Positions 1 to 10,040 are shown, counted from the first letter of the stretch. The stretch is DNA of 64,000 nt from Sphingopyxis sp. PET50 (GCF_025244705.1 NZ_CP104207.1:1178001-1242000), one strand, 5' to 3'. The notes: generated by a model from the sequence alone, not told the origin. Translations and numbers: made by a program.

Positions 1-374
1 CCGCTGATGCGCCGAAACGGCCCGGCGGTGGCGAGTGGTTCCCCGCTGCCGTCGGCAATGTCGTGCGCTATGCCCACGAGGCGACGGGCCTGCCGGTGAT
101 GGTGACCGAGAACGGCATCGACGCCGCCGACGACACCGAACGCGAACGCTTCATCCCCGAAGCCGTCGCCTCGGTCGAAGCGGCACGGCGCGACGGGGTT
201 CCGGTGCTCGGCTATATTCATTGGTCGCTGCTCGACAATTTCGAATGGATGTCGGGCTATGGTCCCAAATTCGGACTGGTGTCGGTCGACCGGCAGACCT
301 TCAAACGGACGGTCAAACCGAGTGCAAAACAGCTCGGGGCGATCGCGCGGGCAGGCGGAGTCCAGGAAGGATGA
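1..374 (+). CDS. Beta-glucosidase, glycoside hydrolase family 1 (C-terminal part)
   Basis: This is the 3' end of a GH1 retaining beta-glucosidase; the start lies before the window and the reading frame enters at base 3. The motif VTENGID carries the nucleophile glutamate of GH1 enzymes. About 40 residues later LDNFEWMSGYGPKFGL matches the conserved GH1 C-terminal block that forms the sugar-binding tryptophan region. Known family chemistry is hydrolysis of terminal beta-glucosides. The stop (372-374) overlaps the ATG of the next gene, so the two are translationally coupled at the head of a saccharide operon. Localisation cannot be judged because the N-terminus is missing. Confidence 0.93.
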   Translation, partial: ADAPKRPGGGEWFPAAVGNVVRYAHEATGLPVMVTENGIDAADDTERERFIPEAVASVEAARRDGVPVLGYIHWSLLDNFEWMSGYGPKFGLVSVDRQTFKRTVKPSAKQLGAIARAGGVQEG

Positions 375-1342
375 TCCGGCCTCTTCTGATGCCGCTGCTC
401 GCAGCGGGGCTCGCCTCCGCAGTGGCCCAAGCGCAAGCGGTCAAGGCGCCCTGGCCCGACTTTCTGTCCCCCGAGGCGAAGGCGGGGCTCGCCGCCGACG
501 CCGCGCGTCCGCCCGAACCCGCGGACATCGCGGGACGCCGCGCGCGCATCGACGCGATCCAGCAGGAAATTGGGATGCCGCGGCTCGCGCGTTACGGGGT
601 GACGATGAAGGACGATGTGATCGCCGGGATTCCGGTCCGCATTTTCACCCCCGCCAACGGCGCGGCGAAGGCGCCGGTCCTCCTCAACCTCCACGGCGGC
701 GGCTTCATCGTCGATGCGGGGTCGATCAGCGAGAATGCGGCGGTCGCGGCCCTCACCGGCTATCGCGTCGTCGCTGTGCGCTATCGCCTAATCCCCGAAC
801 ATCCCTTTCCCGCCGGGGTCGATGATGCGCTCGCGGTGTACCGTGCGCTGCTCGAAAAGCATGATCCCGCGCATATCGCGGTTTACGGCACGTCGGCCGG
901 TGCGATCCTGTCGGCCGAGCTTGTTGCGCGATTGCGCGCCGCGAAATTGCCCCAGCCCGCAGCGCTCGGCTTTTTTTCGGGGGCTGCCGACCTTTCGCGG
1001 ATTGGCGACAGCGCCGGATTGTTCGCCAATGCGTCGGGGGTGGACGCGCTCGCCCGCTTTTATGCCGGGGGGCGGACGCTCGACGATCCGCTCGTTTCGC
1101 CGCAGCGCGGCGATCTGGCCGACTGGCCCGCGACGCTGTGCCTCGCGAGCACGCGCGATTTCCTGCTGAGCGGGACGGCCGACTTTTGCCGTGCGATCGA
1201 AGCGGCGGGCGCGCCCGCGAAGCTCGTCGTGTTCGACGGGCTGCCGCATGCCTTCTGGGCCTATATCGATGCGCCCGAAAGCGACGCCGCCTTTGCGGTG
1301 ATGGCGCGTTTCTTCACCGAACGGCTGGGAGAAAAGCCATGA
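371..1342 (+). CDS. Exported alpha/beta hydrolase, HSL (hormone-sensitive lipase) family esterase
   Basis: A 323-residue esterase. It begins with a signal peptide (hydrophobic MPLLAAGLASAVAQAQA) and is therefore probably periplasmic. The HSL oxyanion-hole motif HGGGF lies near residue 115. The nucleophile elbow is GTSAG (usual family form GDSAG), the acid is probably the Asp of STRDFLL, and the base is the His of GLPHAFW. The family hydrolyses short acyl or acetyl esters. The ATG start overlaps the GH1 stop and the end overlaps the next gene, a second paralogous esterase. In this context it may remove acyl groups from sugars before the glycosidases act; that role is inferred. Confidence 0.85.
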   Translation: MIRPLLMPLLAAGLASAVAQAQAVKAPWPDFLSPEAKAGLAADAARPPEPADIAGRRARIDAIQQEIGMPRLARYGVTMKDDVIAGIPVRIFTPANGAAKAPVLLNLHGGGFIVDAGSISENAAVAALTGYRVVAVRYRLIPEHPFPAGVDDALAVYRALLEKHDPAHIAVYGTSAGAILSAELVARLRAAKLPQPAALGFFSGAADLSRIGDSAGLFANASGVDALARFYAGGRTLDDPLVSPQRGDLADWPATLCLASTRDFLLSGTADFCRAIEAAGAPAKLVVFDGLPHAFWAYIDAPESDAAFAVMARFFTERLGEKP

Positions 1343-2372
1343 GGAGATTGCTCGGGCTGGCCGCTCTCGTGGCCGCATCGCCGGCAGCGGCGCAGCTCGC
1401 CGTTCCTGCCTTCACGCTGCCGGCTTCGAGCCAGCTCAGCGACGAGGCGCGGGTTGTCCTCGATCGCATGGCCGCCGCGACCGCGCCCGCAGAAATCGCC
1501 ACCGATGTTCTGAAGCAACGTGCCTACTACGACCGCTACAATGATGATCGCCTTGCCGAGATGCGGCGGCATTTCAGGACCAGCGAACAGCGGACGACGA
1601 TGAGCGGCGTTACGGTCGATATCGTCGAACCTGCGGAGGGAATCTCCCGCGGCAATGCCGGACGCGTGCTGATCAACGTCCACGGCGGCGCCTTCATGTG
1701 GGGATCGGGCAGTGGGGCGTTGGTGGAAGCGATCCCGGTTTCCGCGACGATGGGGATCAAGGTGGTCACGGTCGACTATCGCCTCGCGCCCGAGCATCGC
1801 TATCCTGCCGCCTCGGAAGATGTGACGGCGGTCTACAAAGCACTGCTCAAGAAGTATCGGCCCGAGAATATCGGCATCTACGGCTGTTCGGCGGGCGGGG
1901 TTATCACCGCGCAGGCGACCGCGTGGATCCGTCGCGCGGAATTGCCGCGCCCCGGCGCGATCGGCTCTTTTTGTGGCACCGGCGCGCCCTATTCGGGTGA
2001 CAGCCCCTATCTGGCCGGACCGATTACCGGAGGTGCGGCGCTGCCCGTGCTTGAGCATTGCCCGACGTCCTGCCGCTTCCCTATATGGAGGGCGTGCAGG
2101 CGGGCGACGGCGCCGCCTATCCGCTCACATCCGAAGCCGAGACAAAGGCGATGCCACCGACGCTGCTGCTCGCAGGCGGTCGTGATTTCGCGGTCAGCGC
2201 GCTGACGCTCGCGCACCGGCGGCTCGCCGCGGCGGGCGTCGATAGCGAACTCTATCTCTTTGATGGCCTGCCGCACGCCTTTTTTGTCTGGCCCGACATG
2301 CCCGAATCGATGGAGGCCTATCGGTTGATCTCGTCCTTCTTTGACCGGCATCTGGGACGAAACGCGCACTGA
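1339..2372 (+). CDS. Exported alpha/beta hydrolase, HSL family esterase (second copy; frame break near 2056)
   Basis: A paralogue of the preceding esterase. It has a signal peptide (LLGLAALVAASPAAAQ), oxyanion-hole HGGAF, nucleophile elbow GCSAGG, acid in GGRDFAV and base His in GLPHAFF. The reading frame changes near 2053-2060 (one base missing, or two extra), so the triad is divided between two frames; read through, the protein is about 344 residues. The TGA overlaps the ATG of the MFS gene. Unlike most breaks in this window, this one is not repaired by restoring GCCGGC, so a real mutation cannot be excluded. Substrate unknown; a short-chain or sugar ester is likely from family and neighbours. 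Confidence 0.8.
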
Positions 2373-3589
2373 TGCGAAAGCGGATCATTCTTGCGCTCGC
2401 GCTGACCTACGCGCTGCTCGGCCTGCTGATGAACAGTGTCGGGATCGTCATCCTGCAATCGATTGCGCTGTTCGGTGTCAGCAAGCCGATGGGCTCGACG
2501 CTCGAGGCGTGCAAGGATCTGTCGGTTGTCGTCGCATCGCTGCTGCTCGTCGCGGCGGTGCCTGCGATCGGCTTCCGCCGTTCGCTGATCGGGGTTCTCG
2601 CCACCATGGCGGTAACCTGCCTGCTCGTTTCCTTCGCAACCGGCTTCACGGCGATGCAGGCGTTGTTCGTGATGACGGGTCTGTCGTTCGGAATCACCAA
2701 GATCGCAACCTATTCGGCGATCGGCCTCGTTGCGCGCGACCCCGCCGATCATGCCAGCATAACCGGCCTGATCGAGGGCGTGTTCATGGGCGGTGTGCTT
2801 GCCGGTGCGTGGATATTCGGCTGGTTCATCGACACGGGCGACTGGCTGCGCGTCTATTGGCTGCTCGCGGCGATCTGCGTGCTCGCGGCGCTTGCTTGGC
2901 TCGGCATCCGGCTCGACGAAAGCGCGGCGGTGACGGAAAATACGGGAGCCTCCGCGGCAGCGGGATGGAGGGCGATGCTTGCGCTCGCGGCGCTTCCCGC
3001 TACGGCGACGGTACTCGTCGTCCTGTTTCTCTACGTGCTGGTCGAACAAGGCGTCGGGACCTGGCTGCCAACCTTCAATCGCGAGATATTGCATCTGCCC
3101 GCCGCGATGAGCGTTCAGATGTCGAGCCTTTTCGTCGCGTCGATCGCGTTCGGCCGGTTGCTGTCGGGCGCCTTGCTTCGCCGCGTCGGATGGTTGCCGG
3201 TGCTGCTCTCCTGCCTGGCCGCGCTTGCGCTGCTCGTCGTCGCAGCGCTGCCGTTGGCCGAAGGCGTGGGGCCGCGTGCCGGGATCGCGTGGGGCAACGC
3301 GCCGCTGGCCGCCTGGCTGTTCCCTCTGATCGGCTTCTTCCTTGCCCCCATCTATCCGACCGTCTGTTCGGTGGCCCTGAGCGCGCTGCCCCAATACCGC
3401 CATGCGGCAATGATCGGGCTGATCGTGATTTTTTCCGCCCTCGGCGGTACGATCGGCTCGTTTCTGGTCGGGTTGCTGTTCCAGACGCTGCCGGGGACGA
3501 CCGCCTTCTATCTGCTGCTGCTTCCGATCGCGCTGGTCGCGCTCGCGCTCCCGCTCGTGCGGCGGCGGATCGCGGGACCGGCCGCATGA
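2372..3589 (+). CDS. Major facilitator superfamily transporter
   Basis: A 405-residue inner-membrane protein with about twelve hydrophobic segments and a polar central loop near residue 185-205 (DESAAVTENTGASAAAG), the usual 6+6 MFS plan. The charged loop GFRRS after the second segments and the overall form resemble FucP-like or sugar MFS carriers, but I see no diagnostic substrate signature. It sits between two esterases and a cytoplasmic trehalase with 4-bp or smaller overlaps. Import of a disaccharide such as trehalose, or of a glucoside released outside, is the reasonable inference. Confidence 0.85.
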   Translation: MRKRIILALALTYALLGLLMNSVGIVILQSIALFGVSKPMGSTLEACKDLSVVVASLLLVAAVPAIGFRRSLIGVLATMAVTCLLVSFATGFTAMQALFVMTGLSFGITKIATYSAIGLVARDPADHASITGLIEGVFMGGVLAGAWIFGWFIDTGDWLRVYWLLAAICVLAALAWLGIRLDESAAVTENTGASAAAGWRAMLALAALPATATVLVVLFLYVLVEQGVGTWLPTFNREILHLPAAMSVQMSSLFVASIAFGRLLSGALLRRVGWLPVLLSCLAALALLVVAALPLAEGVGPRAGIAWGNAPLAAWLFPLIGFFLAPIYPTVCSVALSALPQYRHAAMIGLIVIFSALGGTIGSFLVGLLFQTLPGTTAFYLLLLPIALVALALPLVRRRIAGPAA

Positions 3590-5109
3590 TCGCCGTCGAT
3601 ACCCCTGCCGGGCTGTTCGGCCCGCTGTTCGCAGCGGTACAGGAATTCGGGCTGTTCCCCGATTCCAAGACCTTCGCCGACGCACGCCCGCGCCGCGCGC
3701 CCGCCGCGATCCTCGCCGACTGGCAGGCCGAGCGGCCGGAGGGCAGGGAGGGGCTGCACCGTTTCGTTCTCGCCAATTTCGACATGCCGCAGGACTGGTC
3801 CGACCCGCCCATCGACCAGCGCCCGCTCGCCGCGCATATCGAAGCGCTGTGGCCACTTCTGACCCGCATCGCGGGGGATCCGGCGCCCGGATCGTCGGAG
3901 ATGTGGCTTCCGCACAGCTATGTCGTTCCCGGCGGACGCTTTCGCGAGCTCTATTATTGGGACAGCTATTTCACCATGCTGGGCCTCGCGCGGTCGGGGC
4001 AGCAGCAGCTCGTCGAAAATATGATCGCCAATTTTGGTAGCCTCCTCGACCGCATCGGCCATATTCCTAACGGCACGCGCAGCTACTATGCCAGTCGCTC
4101 GCATCCGCCATTCTTCCACCTGATGGCGGCACTGTCCCGCGATGACAGCGTCGAGGCCCGTAGCCGCCGTCTCGGCTGGATGGTCAAGGAACATGATTTC
4201 TGGATGGCGGGAGCGGCGGATCTGGCATCCGGCGGCGAGACGCGCCGGGTCGTTAGACTTGCCGATGGTGCCTTGCTCAATCGCTACTGGGACGACAGCG
4301 ACCGTCCGCGCGACGAAAGCTGGCGTGAAGACGTCACGCTCGCTGCCGAGGCCGAAGCGCGCGATGCTGGCGCGCTGTGGCGTGATCTGCGCGCGGCGGC
4401 CGAAAGCGGTTGGGACTTCAGTTCGCGCTGGCTCGCCGACGGGCGGAGCCTCGGTTCGATCCGCACCACGCGGTTGATACCGGTCGATCTCAACGCGCTG
4501 CTTTTCGGGCTTGAACAGGCCATTGCGGCCGAAGCCGGGGCGTTGGACAAGCAGGACGTCGCCATCGCCTTCACGGCGAGCGCCAAGGCGCGCGAGCAGG
4601 CTATCGCGGATCATTTATGGCACGAAGCTGCCGGCTATTACGCCGATTTCGATCTCGATTTCGGGGAGCCATCGGCCCGCCTGACGGCCGCCGCGGCCTT
4701 TCCGCTCTTTGCAGGGATCGCTACACCCGAGCGTGCGACGCGGACAGCGGCGGCGCTTCAGCAATTGCTGCGTCCGGGCGGATTGATGACGACCCTGTGC
4801 GACAGTGGGCAGCAATGGGACGCACCGAATGGTTGGGCACCGCTGCAATGGATCGCGATTGCGGGCCTGCGCCGGTACGGCGAGACACGGCTTGCAGGGT
4901 TGATCGCTGACCGCTGGGTGGCGATGGTCGAAGCGCATTATGTCGCGACTGGACAGCTTCTCGAAAAATATGATGTGGTCGCGTGCTCGGCAGGTTCGGG
5001 CGGCGAATATGGGACAGAAACCGGCTTTGGCTGGACCAACGGCGTGACGCTGGAACTGCTGGCGATGCGGGATAACGAAGCGAGAAAGGGTGGAGGCGGC
5101 GATGCGTGA
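3586..5109 (+). CDS. Trehalase, glycoside hydrolase family 37
   Basis: A 507-residue GH37 enzyme that cleaves alpha,alpha-trehalose to two glucoses by inversion. Both family signatures are present: PGGRFRELYYWDSYF near residue 115 and QWDAPNGWAPLQ near residue 410. The Asp of SGWDFSSRW and the Glu of LLEKYD are the probable catalytic acid and base. No signal peptide is visible (it starts MIAVDTPAGLFGPL), so it should act in the cytoplasm, unlike periplasmic TreA, which suggests that trehalose is imported by the adjacent MFS protein. ATG overlaps the upstream TGA. Whether the symbol treF is appropriate is uncertain, so none is given. Confidence 0.92.
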   Translation: MIAVDTPAGLFGPLFAAVQEFGLFPDSKTFADARPRRAPAAILADWQAERPEGREGLHRFVLANFDMPQDWSDPPIDQRPLAAHIEALWPLLTRIAGDPAPGSSEMWLPHSYVVPGGRFRELYYWDSYFTMLGLARSGQQQLVENMIANFGSLLDRIGHIPNGTRSYYASRSHPPFFHLMAALSRDDSVEARSRRLGWMVKEHDFWMAGAADLASGGETRRVVRLADGALLNRYWDDSDRPRDESWREDVTLAAEAEARDAGALWRDLRAAAESGWDFSSRWLADGRSLGSIRTTRLIPVDLNALLFGLEQAIAAEAGALDKQDVAIAFTASAKAREQAIADHLWHEAAGYYADFDLDFGEPSARLTAAAAFPLFAGIATPERATRTAAALQQLLRPGGLMTTLCDSGQQWDAPNGWAPLQWIAIAGLRRYGETRLAGLIADRWVAMVEAHYVATGQLLEKYDVVACSAGSGGEYGTETGFGWTNGVTLELLAMRDNEARKGGGGDA

Positions 5110-6475
5110 CGGGATTGGAAAATTTTTCGCGATGCGGCTGGCGACGGCGCTTTTGGCATGCGCCACGTGCGGCGGCGCTCCACGCCCAGGATGCGCCCGC
5201 GGCAGCCTTGACGCCAGCGCAGTCGGGCCTCATCGCGCGGGCGGCGAAACTGGGCGCGACCGATCTCAAGACGCTTCCTGCGCCGGACGGCGGATTCGTC
5301 CTCGCGGGGAGGCTTGAAGGCGACCAGTTTTCGGTCGCTTTCCCGGCGGGCTGGAAGGGCGGCGCATTGCTCTTTGCGCACGGCTATTCCGCGCCGGGAT
5401 CGCCTGTTGCCGTCGCCGAAGACCCGCTGTCGGCGGCGGTCGGCACCAACGGCATGATGTTGAAGGTCTACCAGGACGGCTATGCGGCGGGACACAGCGC
5501 CTATGACAAGGCGGGCATGGGGGTCGAAACGGCAAGCGAGAATACGCTGCGCCTGCGCAATTTTCTGGTGAAACTCGGTGCGAAGCGCGTGCTCGTCGCG
5601 GGCGGGTCAATGGGCGGCAATATCGTCATGTCGCTGATCGAACAGCATCCGAAAGCCTTTGCTAGGCGCGATTTCGGCGTGCGGCGTCACCGACGGCTGG
5701 GAAAGCCTGTTCGCGCAGCTCATCGACATGCGTGCGGCCTATAATGTGCTGACCGAAGGCACGCCCTATGCCCTGCCAGGCGAGCACGACCTGCTCAAGT
5801 CGGCATTCCCGATGGACCCGCCTGCGGGTGAAGCGGCGAGCAGCGACGCCTTCCGCAACGGACGTATCGTGCAGATCGCCATGCCAGTGCTGATGCTGGC
5901 GCAGGCGGCCGCGGCGAACCCCGACGGGCGTGAAGCGCGCATCCTGAAGCAGGTCGCCTCGATCGGCGGTTTCGAACCGGAAGTGGCGTCGATCGCCTTT
6001 CCGCTCGTCACCGTGGCGCTCGGAATGGACGACCTCAAGGCGACGCTGGGCGGCAACATCTACGGCAATATCGGCAAGACCTATGCGAGTCCCGAGATGA
6101 CGGGCGAGGAGGCGGCCGCCTTCAACGCCAAGGTCCAGCGGATCACGGCGGGCCCGGCTGCGGTCGCCAACGCGCGCCGCTGGCATCAGGCGACCGGCCG
6201 GTTCGACGTGCCGCTGGTCACGATCCACAACCGCATCGACTCGCTCGTTCCCTATGCGCAGTCGGAGGCACTGGGACGTATCGTCGCGGCGGCCTAGCAA
6301 CGGAAAGCGGCTCGCGCAATACACGGTCCCGGGCACAAAAGCTCCGCTGCCGGTCGGCGGGGTCGAAGGCTATACGCATTGCGGCTTCACGCCCGAACAG
6401 ATGACGGCGACCTGGAACGCGCTGAAGGGCTGGGTCGAGACAGGCACGCGCCCCGCTACGGACGCCGTTCGATAA
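5102..6475 (+). CDS. Exported alpha/beta hydrolase (frame breaks near 5158, 5664 and 6294)
   Basis: Read through its breaks this is a protein of about 456 residues with an N-terminal signal peptide (MRLATALLA...LHAQDAP), nucleophile elbow GGSMGG, probable acid in RIDSLVP and base His in GYTHCGF. That is a serine alpha/beta-hydrolase triad; no closer family is recognised. A strong Shine-Dalgarno (GGTGGAGG) precedes the ATG at 5102, which overlaps the trehalase stop; ATG 5132 is an alternative start. All three breaks are net +1. They read GCATGCG, GCTAGGC and GCCTAGC where GCGGCG, GCCGGC and GCCGGC would restore the frame, so they look like sequence errors rather than decay. Confidence 0.75.
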
Positions 6476-6494
6476 CCTGCAAGGAGGATGCAGC

Positions 6495-8771
6495 ATGTCC
6501 GACGGGCATGGCCTGAGCCGCCGCTATTTCCTGCGGGCAGGGGCCCTTGCCGCCGCAGTTCTCGCCGGCATCGGAGCGAAGGCGGCGCCGCGTATCGCCG
6601 CGGCCGATATCGACGCCCTGATGGCGCGGATGACGCTGGCTGAAAAGCTCGGTCAGCTGGTGCAGGCGCGCGGCGAGCGCAACGACACCGGACCCCATGT
6701 TCCAGCGGGCAGCGAAGCCGATGTGCGCGCGGCGCGCGTCGGTTCCTTCCTCAGCGTCTATGGCGCCGAAACTACCCGGCGCCTTCAGCGCATCGCGGTG
6801 GAGGAGACGCGCCTCGGCATTCCTCTGCTTTTTGCGGATGATGTGATCCACGGCTTTCGTACTATCTTCCCCGTGCCGCTCGGCGAAGCGGCGAGCTTCG
6901 ACCCTGCGGCGGCCGAAAGGGCCGCGCGGATCGCGGCGATCGAGGCGACCGCCAATGGTCTCCACTGGACCTATGCCCCGATGGTCGACATGGCACGCGA
7001 TCCGCGCTGGGGCCGCGTCGTCGAGGGCGCGGGCGAGGATGTCGAACTCGCGTGCCGTTTCGCCGAAGCGCGGGTGCGGGGATTTCAGGGCAGGCGTTTG
7101 TCGGATCCTGACGCGATGCTTGCGACCGCCAAGCATTTCGTTGCCTATGGCGCGGTCGAGGGCGGGCGCGACTATGACGTCGCCGATGTGTCGGCGCGGC
7201 GCCTCGCCGAATATCATTATCCCCCTTTCCGCGCCGCGCTCGCGGCGGGAGCGGGGAGCGTGATGGTCGCGTTCAACGAGGTCAACGGCGTGCCGATGCA
7301 CGCCAATCGTGAGCTGCTGCGGGATGTGCTGCGCGGCGAATGGCATTTCGACGGCCTGATCGTCAGCGACTATACGGGCATTCGCGAACTCGTCGCGCAC
7401 GGCGTCGCGGCGAACGACCTCGATGCCGGCGTGCTCGCGATGGAGGCGGGTGTCGATGTCGACATGGTCAGCGCTATCTATACCGGGGCTTTGCCTGCGG
7501 CGATCGACGAGGGCCGGCTCGATGTCGGGCTCGTCGATGCGGCGGTGCGGCGGGTGCTTCAGGCCAAGGCGGCGCTGGGGTTGTTCGAAAATCCCTATCG
7601 CAACTGCGACCCCGTGCGCGCGAGGCGTGAGACGCTTCGCCGCGAGCATCGTATGGTCGCGCGTGATCTCGCACGCAAAAGCTTCGTCCTGCTCCAGAAT
7701 GAAGGTCAGCTTCTCCCGCTGCCCAAGACTCTACGCACGGTCGCGGTCGTCGGGCCGCTCGCCGACGATCGTCGTTCGATGCTGGGAAGCTGGGCGCCGA
7801 CCGGCGTCGCCGCCGATGCCGTCACGCCGCGTGAGGGAATCGCCGCGGCGCTCGGGTCCGCCGCGCGGGTGCTGCATGGCGCGGGCGGCGAGGCGGCCTT
7901 GGCGGCAGCGCGCGCAGCCGACGCCGTCATTCTCTGTATCGGCGAGGATTGGGACATGAGCGGCGAGGCCCGCAGCCGCGTCCTGCTCGACCTCGCCCCC
8001 GATCAGCAGGCGCTCGCCGATGCGATACTGGCGCTCGGCAAGCCGGTGGCAACGGTGGTTTTCGCTGGCCGCCCACTGACGATTGGGAAGCTTGCGGCGC
8101 GCGCACCCGCAATTCTGTGGGCCTGGTACCCCGGAGTCGAGGCGGGATCGGCGCTCGCCGATATCCTGTTCGGCGACGTGAGCCCTTCGGGCCGGCTGCC
8201 GATCAGCATGCCGCGCCACGTCGGGCAAATCCCCGTCCATTACGATCATCGCAGCACCGGGCGCCCGGCGAGCGAAACCGAGCGGAACAGTGCCAAATAT
8301 GTGGATGCGCCGCGGACTCCGCTCTATCCCTTTGGACATGGTCTCGGCTATTCGGCTGTCCGTTACGAAGCGCTGCAATTATCTTCCGAGCGGATTTCTG
8401 CCGACGACACGCTGGAGGTTGGGTTCTGGATCGCAAACGAGGGCCGATACGTCATTGAAGAGGTCGTCCAACTCTATTTGCGCGACGATATTGCGAGCAC
8501 GACGCGTCCTGTGAAGGCGCTCAAGCGTTTTGCCCGTATTCCGCTTGCGCCCGGCGAGCGCAAACATGTGCGCTTCACGCTCGGAAGCAGCGATTTCGAA
8601 TTGCTCGATAAGAATCTGGCCCCCATTGTTGAAGCGGGAAGCTTTACCCTCCTGGTCGGCGGCAGTTCTGCGACTGTGCTGGAGGGACGATTCATCATCG
8701 CAGGCGATCGTGGCGGCGGCCGCCGCTTCGGCGGCTGCGATGACGCCGTTCACGCGTTCGGGGCTCAGTAG
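6495..8771 (+). CDS. Exported beta-glucosidase, glycoside hydrolase family 3
   Basis: A 758-residue GH3 enzyme, full length for the three-domain form. The N-terminus (SRRYFLRAGALAAAVLA) has a twin-arginine motif, suggesting Tat export folded to the periplasm. The TIM-barrel domain carries the KHF motif and the nucleophile Asp in IVSDYTGI. An alpha/beta sandwich follows, and a C-terminal fibronectin III-like domain (VVQLYLRDD, RVRF-type strand) completes it. The enzyme hydrolyses beta-linked glucosides. A strong ribosome-binding site (AAGGAGG) lies 9 bases before the ATG. It is the last gene of the saccharide operon, followed by 155 bases without a recognisable gene. Confidence 0.93.
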   Translation: MSDGHGLSRRYFLRAGALAAAVLAGIGAKAAPRIAAADIDALMARMTLAEKLGQLVQARGERNDTGPHVPAGSEADVRAARVGSFLSVYGAETTRRLQRIAVEETRLGIPLLFADDVIHGFRTIFPVPLGEAASFDPAAAERAARIAAIEATANGLHWTYAPMVDMARDPRWGRVVEGAGEDVELACRFAEARVRGFQGRRLSDPDAMLATAKHFVAYGAVEGGRDYDVADVSARRLAEYHYPPFRAALAAGAGSVMVAFNEVNGVPMHANRELLRDVLRGEWHFDGLIVSDYTGIRELVAHGVAANDLDAGVLAMEAGVDVDMVSAIYTGALPAAIDEGRLDVGLVDAAVRRVLQAKAALGLFENPYRNCDPVRARRETLRREHRMVARDLARKSFVLLQNEGQLLPLPKTLRTVAVVGPLADDRRSMLGSWAPTGVAADAVTPREGIAAALGSAARVLHGAGGEAALAAARAADAVILCIGEDWDMSGEARSRVLLDLAPDQQALADAILALGKPVATVVFAGRPLTIGKLAARAPAILWAWYPGVEAGSALADILFGDVSPSGRLPISMPRHVGQIPVHYDHRSTGRPASETERNSAKYVDAPRTPLYPFGHGLGYSAVRYEALQLSSERISADDTLEVGFWIANEGRYVIEEVVQLYLRDDIASTTRPVKALKRFARIPLAPGERKHVRFTLGSSDFELLDKNLAPIVEAGSFTLLVGGSSATVLEGRFIIAGDRGGGRRFGGCDDAVHAFGAQ

Positions 8772-8926
8772 AGGCACGAAAGTGGGCGCGACCGGCAGAA
8801 CGATCCGCGCGATCAGGCGCTGGTGCGGGACGGCGATTTTCAAGTCGATCGAAATGGGCGCTTGCAAACACTGCGTCTCCGCCCCCTTTCCCGCTATGAG
8901 GATGCGTGACGACAGGGGGGCGACCG

Positions 8927-9373
8927 ATGCGCTATTTTCTCGATACAGAGTTCAATGGATTCTGCGGTGAACTAATTTCGATCGCGCTGGTGCCGGAAGA
9001 CGAAGCGGTCGCGCCTTTCTATGAAGCGATCCTCATCGAGCAGCCAACCGAGTGGGTGCGCGCCAACGCGCTGCCCGTACTCGATGCCGAGCCGCGGTCG
9101 CGTGACGTGGTGCGCGATCTGTTCGCCGCCTATCTGATGAACGATCCCGCACCGCACCTCGTCGCCGATTGGCCCGAAGACATCGCCTTGGCGGCGCGGC
9201 TGCTGATTACCGGGCCGGGTTATATGAAGCCGGTGCGCAGTATCAGCTTCGAACTGGTCGATCCCGATATCATCGGCCCCGCGGCGGTGAGCGCGGTGCC
9301 GCACAATGCGCTGCACGATGCGGCGGCGCTGCGGGCGACGATGCTGGCGTGGGAAGCGCGAATGGCGCGATGA
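8927..9373 (+). CDS. 3'-5' exoribonuclease of the Rv2179c-like DEDDh family
   Basis: A 148-residue protein with the layout of the compact RNase-T-like fold: LDTEF at residues 5-9 (first Asp-Glu pair), a middle acidic segment ADWPEDI, and HNALHDA near the C-terminus supplying the last His and Asp. This is the DEDDh arrangement of the Rv2179c family, which trims RNA 3' ends. ATG 8927 is chosen over an upstream GTG (8906) because the conserved N-terminal strand begins MRYFLDTEF. The gene stands alone between the sugar operon and the hut regulon and converges on hutC. Physiological substrate unknown. Confidence 0.75.
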   Translation: MRYFLDTEFNGFCGELISIALVPEDEAVAPFYEAILIEQPTEWVRANALPVLDAEPRSRDVVRDLFAAYLMNDPAPHLVADWPEDIALAARLLITGPGYMKPVRSISFELVDPDIIGPAAVSAVPHNALHDAAALRATMLAWEARMAR

Positions 9374-9380
9374 AGGCGGT

Positions 9381-10040
9381 TCAGCCGCGGCTGGGCTCGA
9401 AATGGGCGACCATGTCGAACATGTCGCCGCGGAATATCTGACGGACTGTGGTGACCGCCGCCTCGCCGCGCCAGGTGCTGCGTTCGAGGATCAGGCAGGC
9501 GGTGTTTTCGGCGATGCCGAGTGCATGAGCCTCTTCTGCCGATGCCCCCGCCGCCCGGATGCGATGGCGCGCCGAGGTCCAGGGGATGTGTGCGAGCAGC
9601 CAGGTGCCGGGGGCGACATCGTCAAAGCGCTCGGTGGCCGCATCGGGGACTGTCTCGACCACGATCGACCGGGTTTCGATGGCGATGACGGTATCCCCTT
9701 CGCAATGCAGGCCTCGAATGCGAACCTCGGTGCCCGCCAGCTCGCGCGACAGAAGCTGCCAGCGGTAGACGTGTCCGCGCGCCTCGATCAGTTGCGCCAG
9801 GTCGGGAACTTCGAGCACCGCGGAATGAACGTGCTGATCGGCGACGAACGAACCCGCCTTGCGCCGCCGTTCGATCAGCCCCGCGCGATGCAGCGCCGCC
9901 ATCGCCTTGCTCACCGTCGCGCGCGCGCAGCCGTGCAGCGCCGCCAGCTCATGTTCCGACGGCAATTTGTCGCCGGGGCGCAGCGTACCCGAGCGGATAT
10001 CGCCCTCGATCGCGGCGCGGATGCGGGCGTCGAAACTCAT
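9381..10040 (-). CDS. hutC: Histidine utilisation repressor HutC (GntR family, UTRA domain)
   Basis: A 219-residue GntR/HutC-type repressor. The N-terminal winged helix-turn-helix (LPSEHELAALHGCARATVSK) is followed by a UTRA ligand domain ending RQIFRGDMFDMVAHFEP. Known HutC proteins bind urocanate and leave their operator, derepressing the hut genes. Its start overlaps the hutF stop by 4 bases (ATGA), so both are made from one leftward transcript that begins near the palindromic operator at 11410-11431. That gives autoregulation. In the raw sequence the gene is open in the same frame as upstream hutF only because of the break in hutF. Confidence 0.93.
   Translation of the reverse strand: MSFDARIRAAIEGDIRSGTLRPGDKLPSEHELAALHGCARATVSKAMAALHRAGLIERRRKAGSFVADQHVHSAVLEVPDLAQLIEARGHVYRWQLLSRELAGTEVRIRGLHCEGDTVIAIETRSIVVETVPDAATERFDDVAPGTWLLAHIPWTSARHRIRAAGASAEEAHALGIAENTACLILERSTWRGEAAVTTVRQIFRGDMFDMVAHFEPSRG

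Noticed and set aside
2318..3856. Minus-strand frame of 512 codons opposite the MFS gene
   Set aside because: Arg/Gln/Glu-rich low-complexity translation, antisense to an obvious transporter; a compositional shadow.
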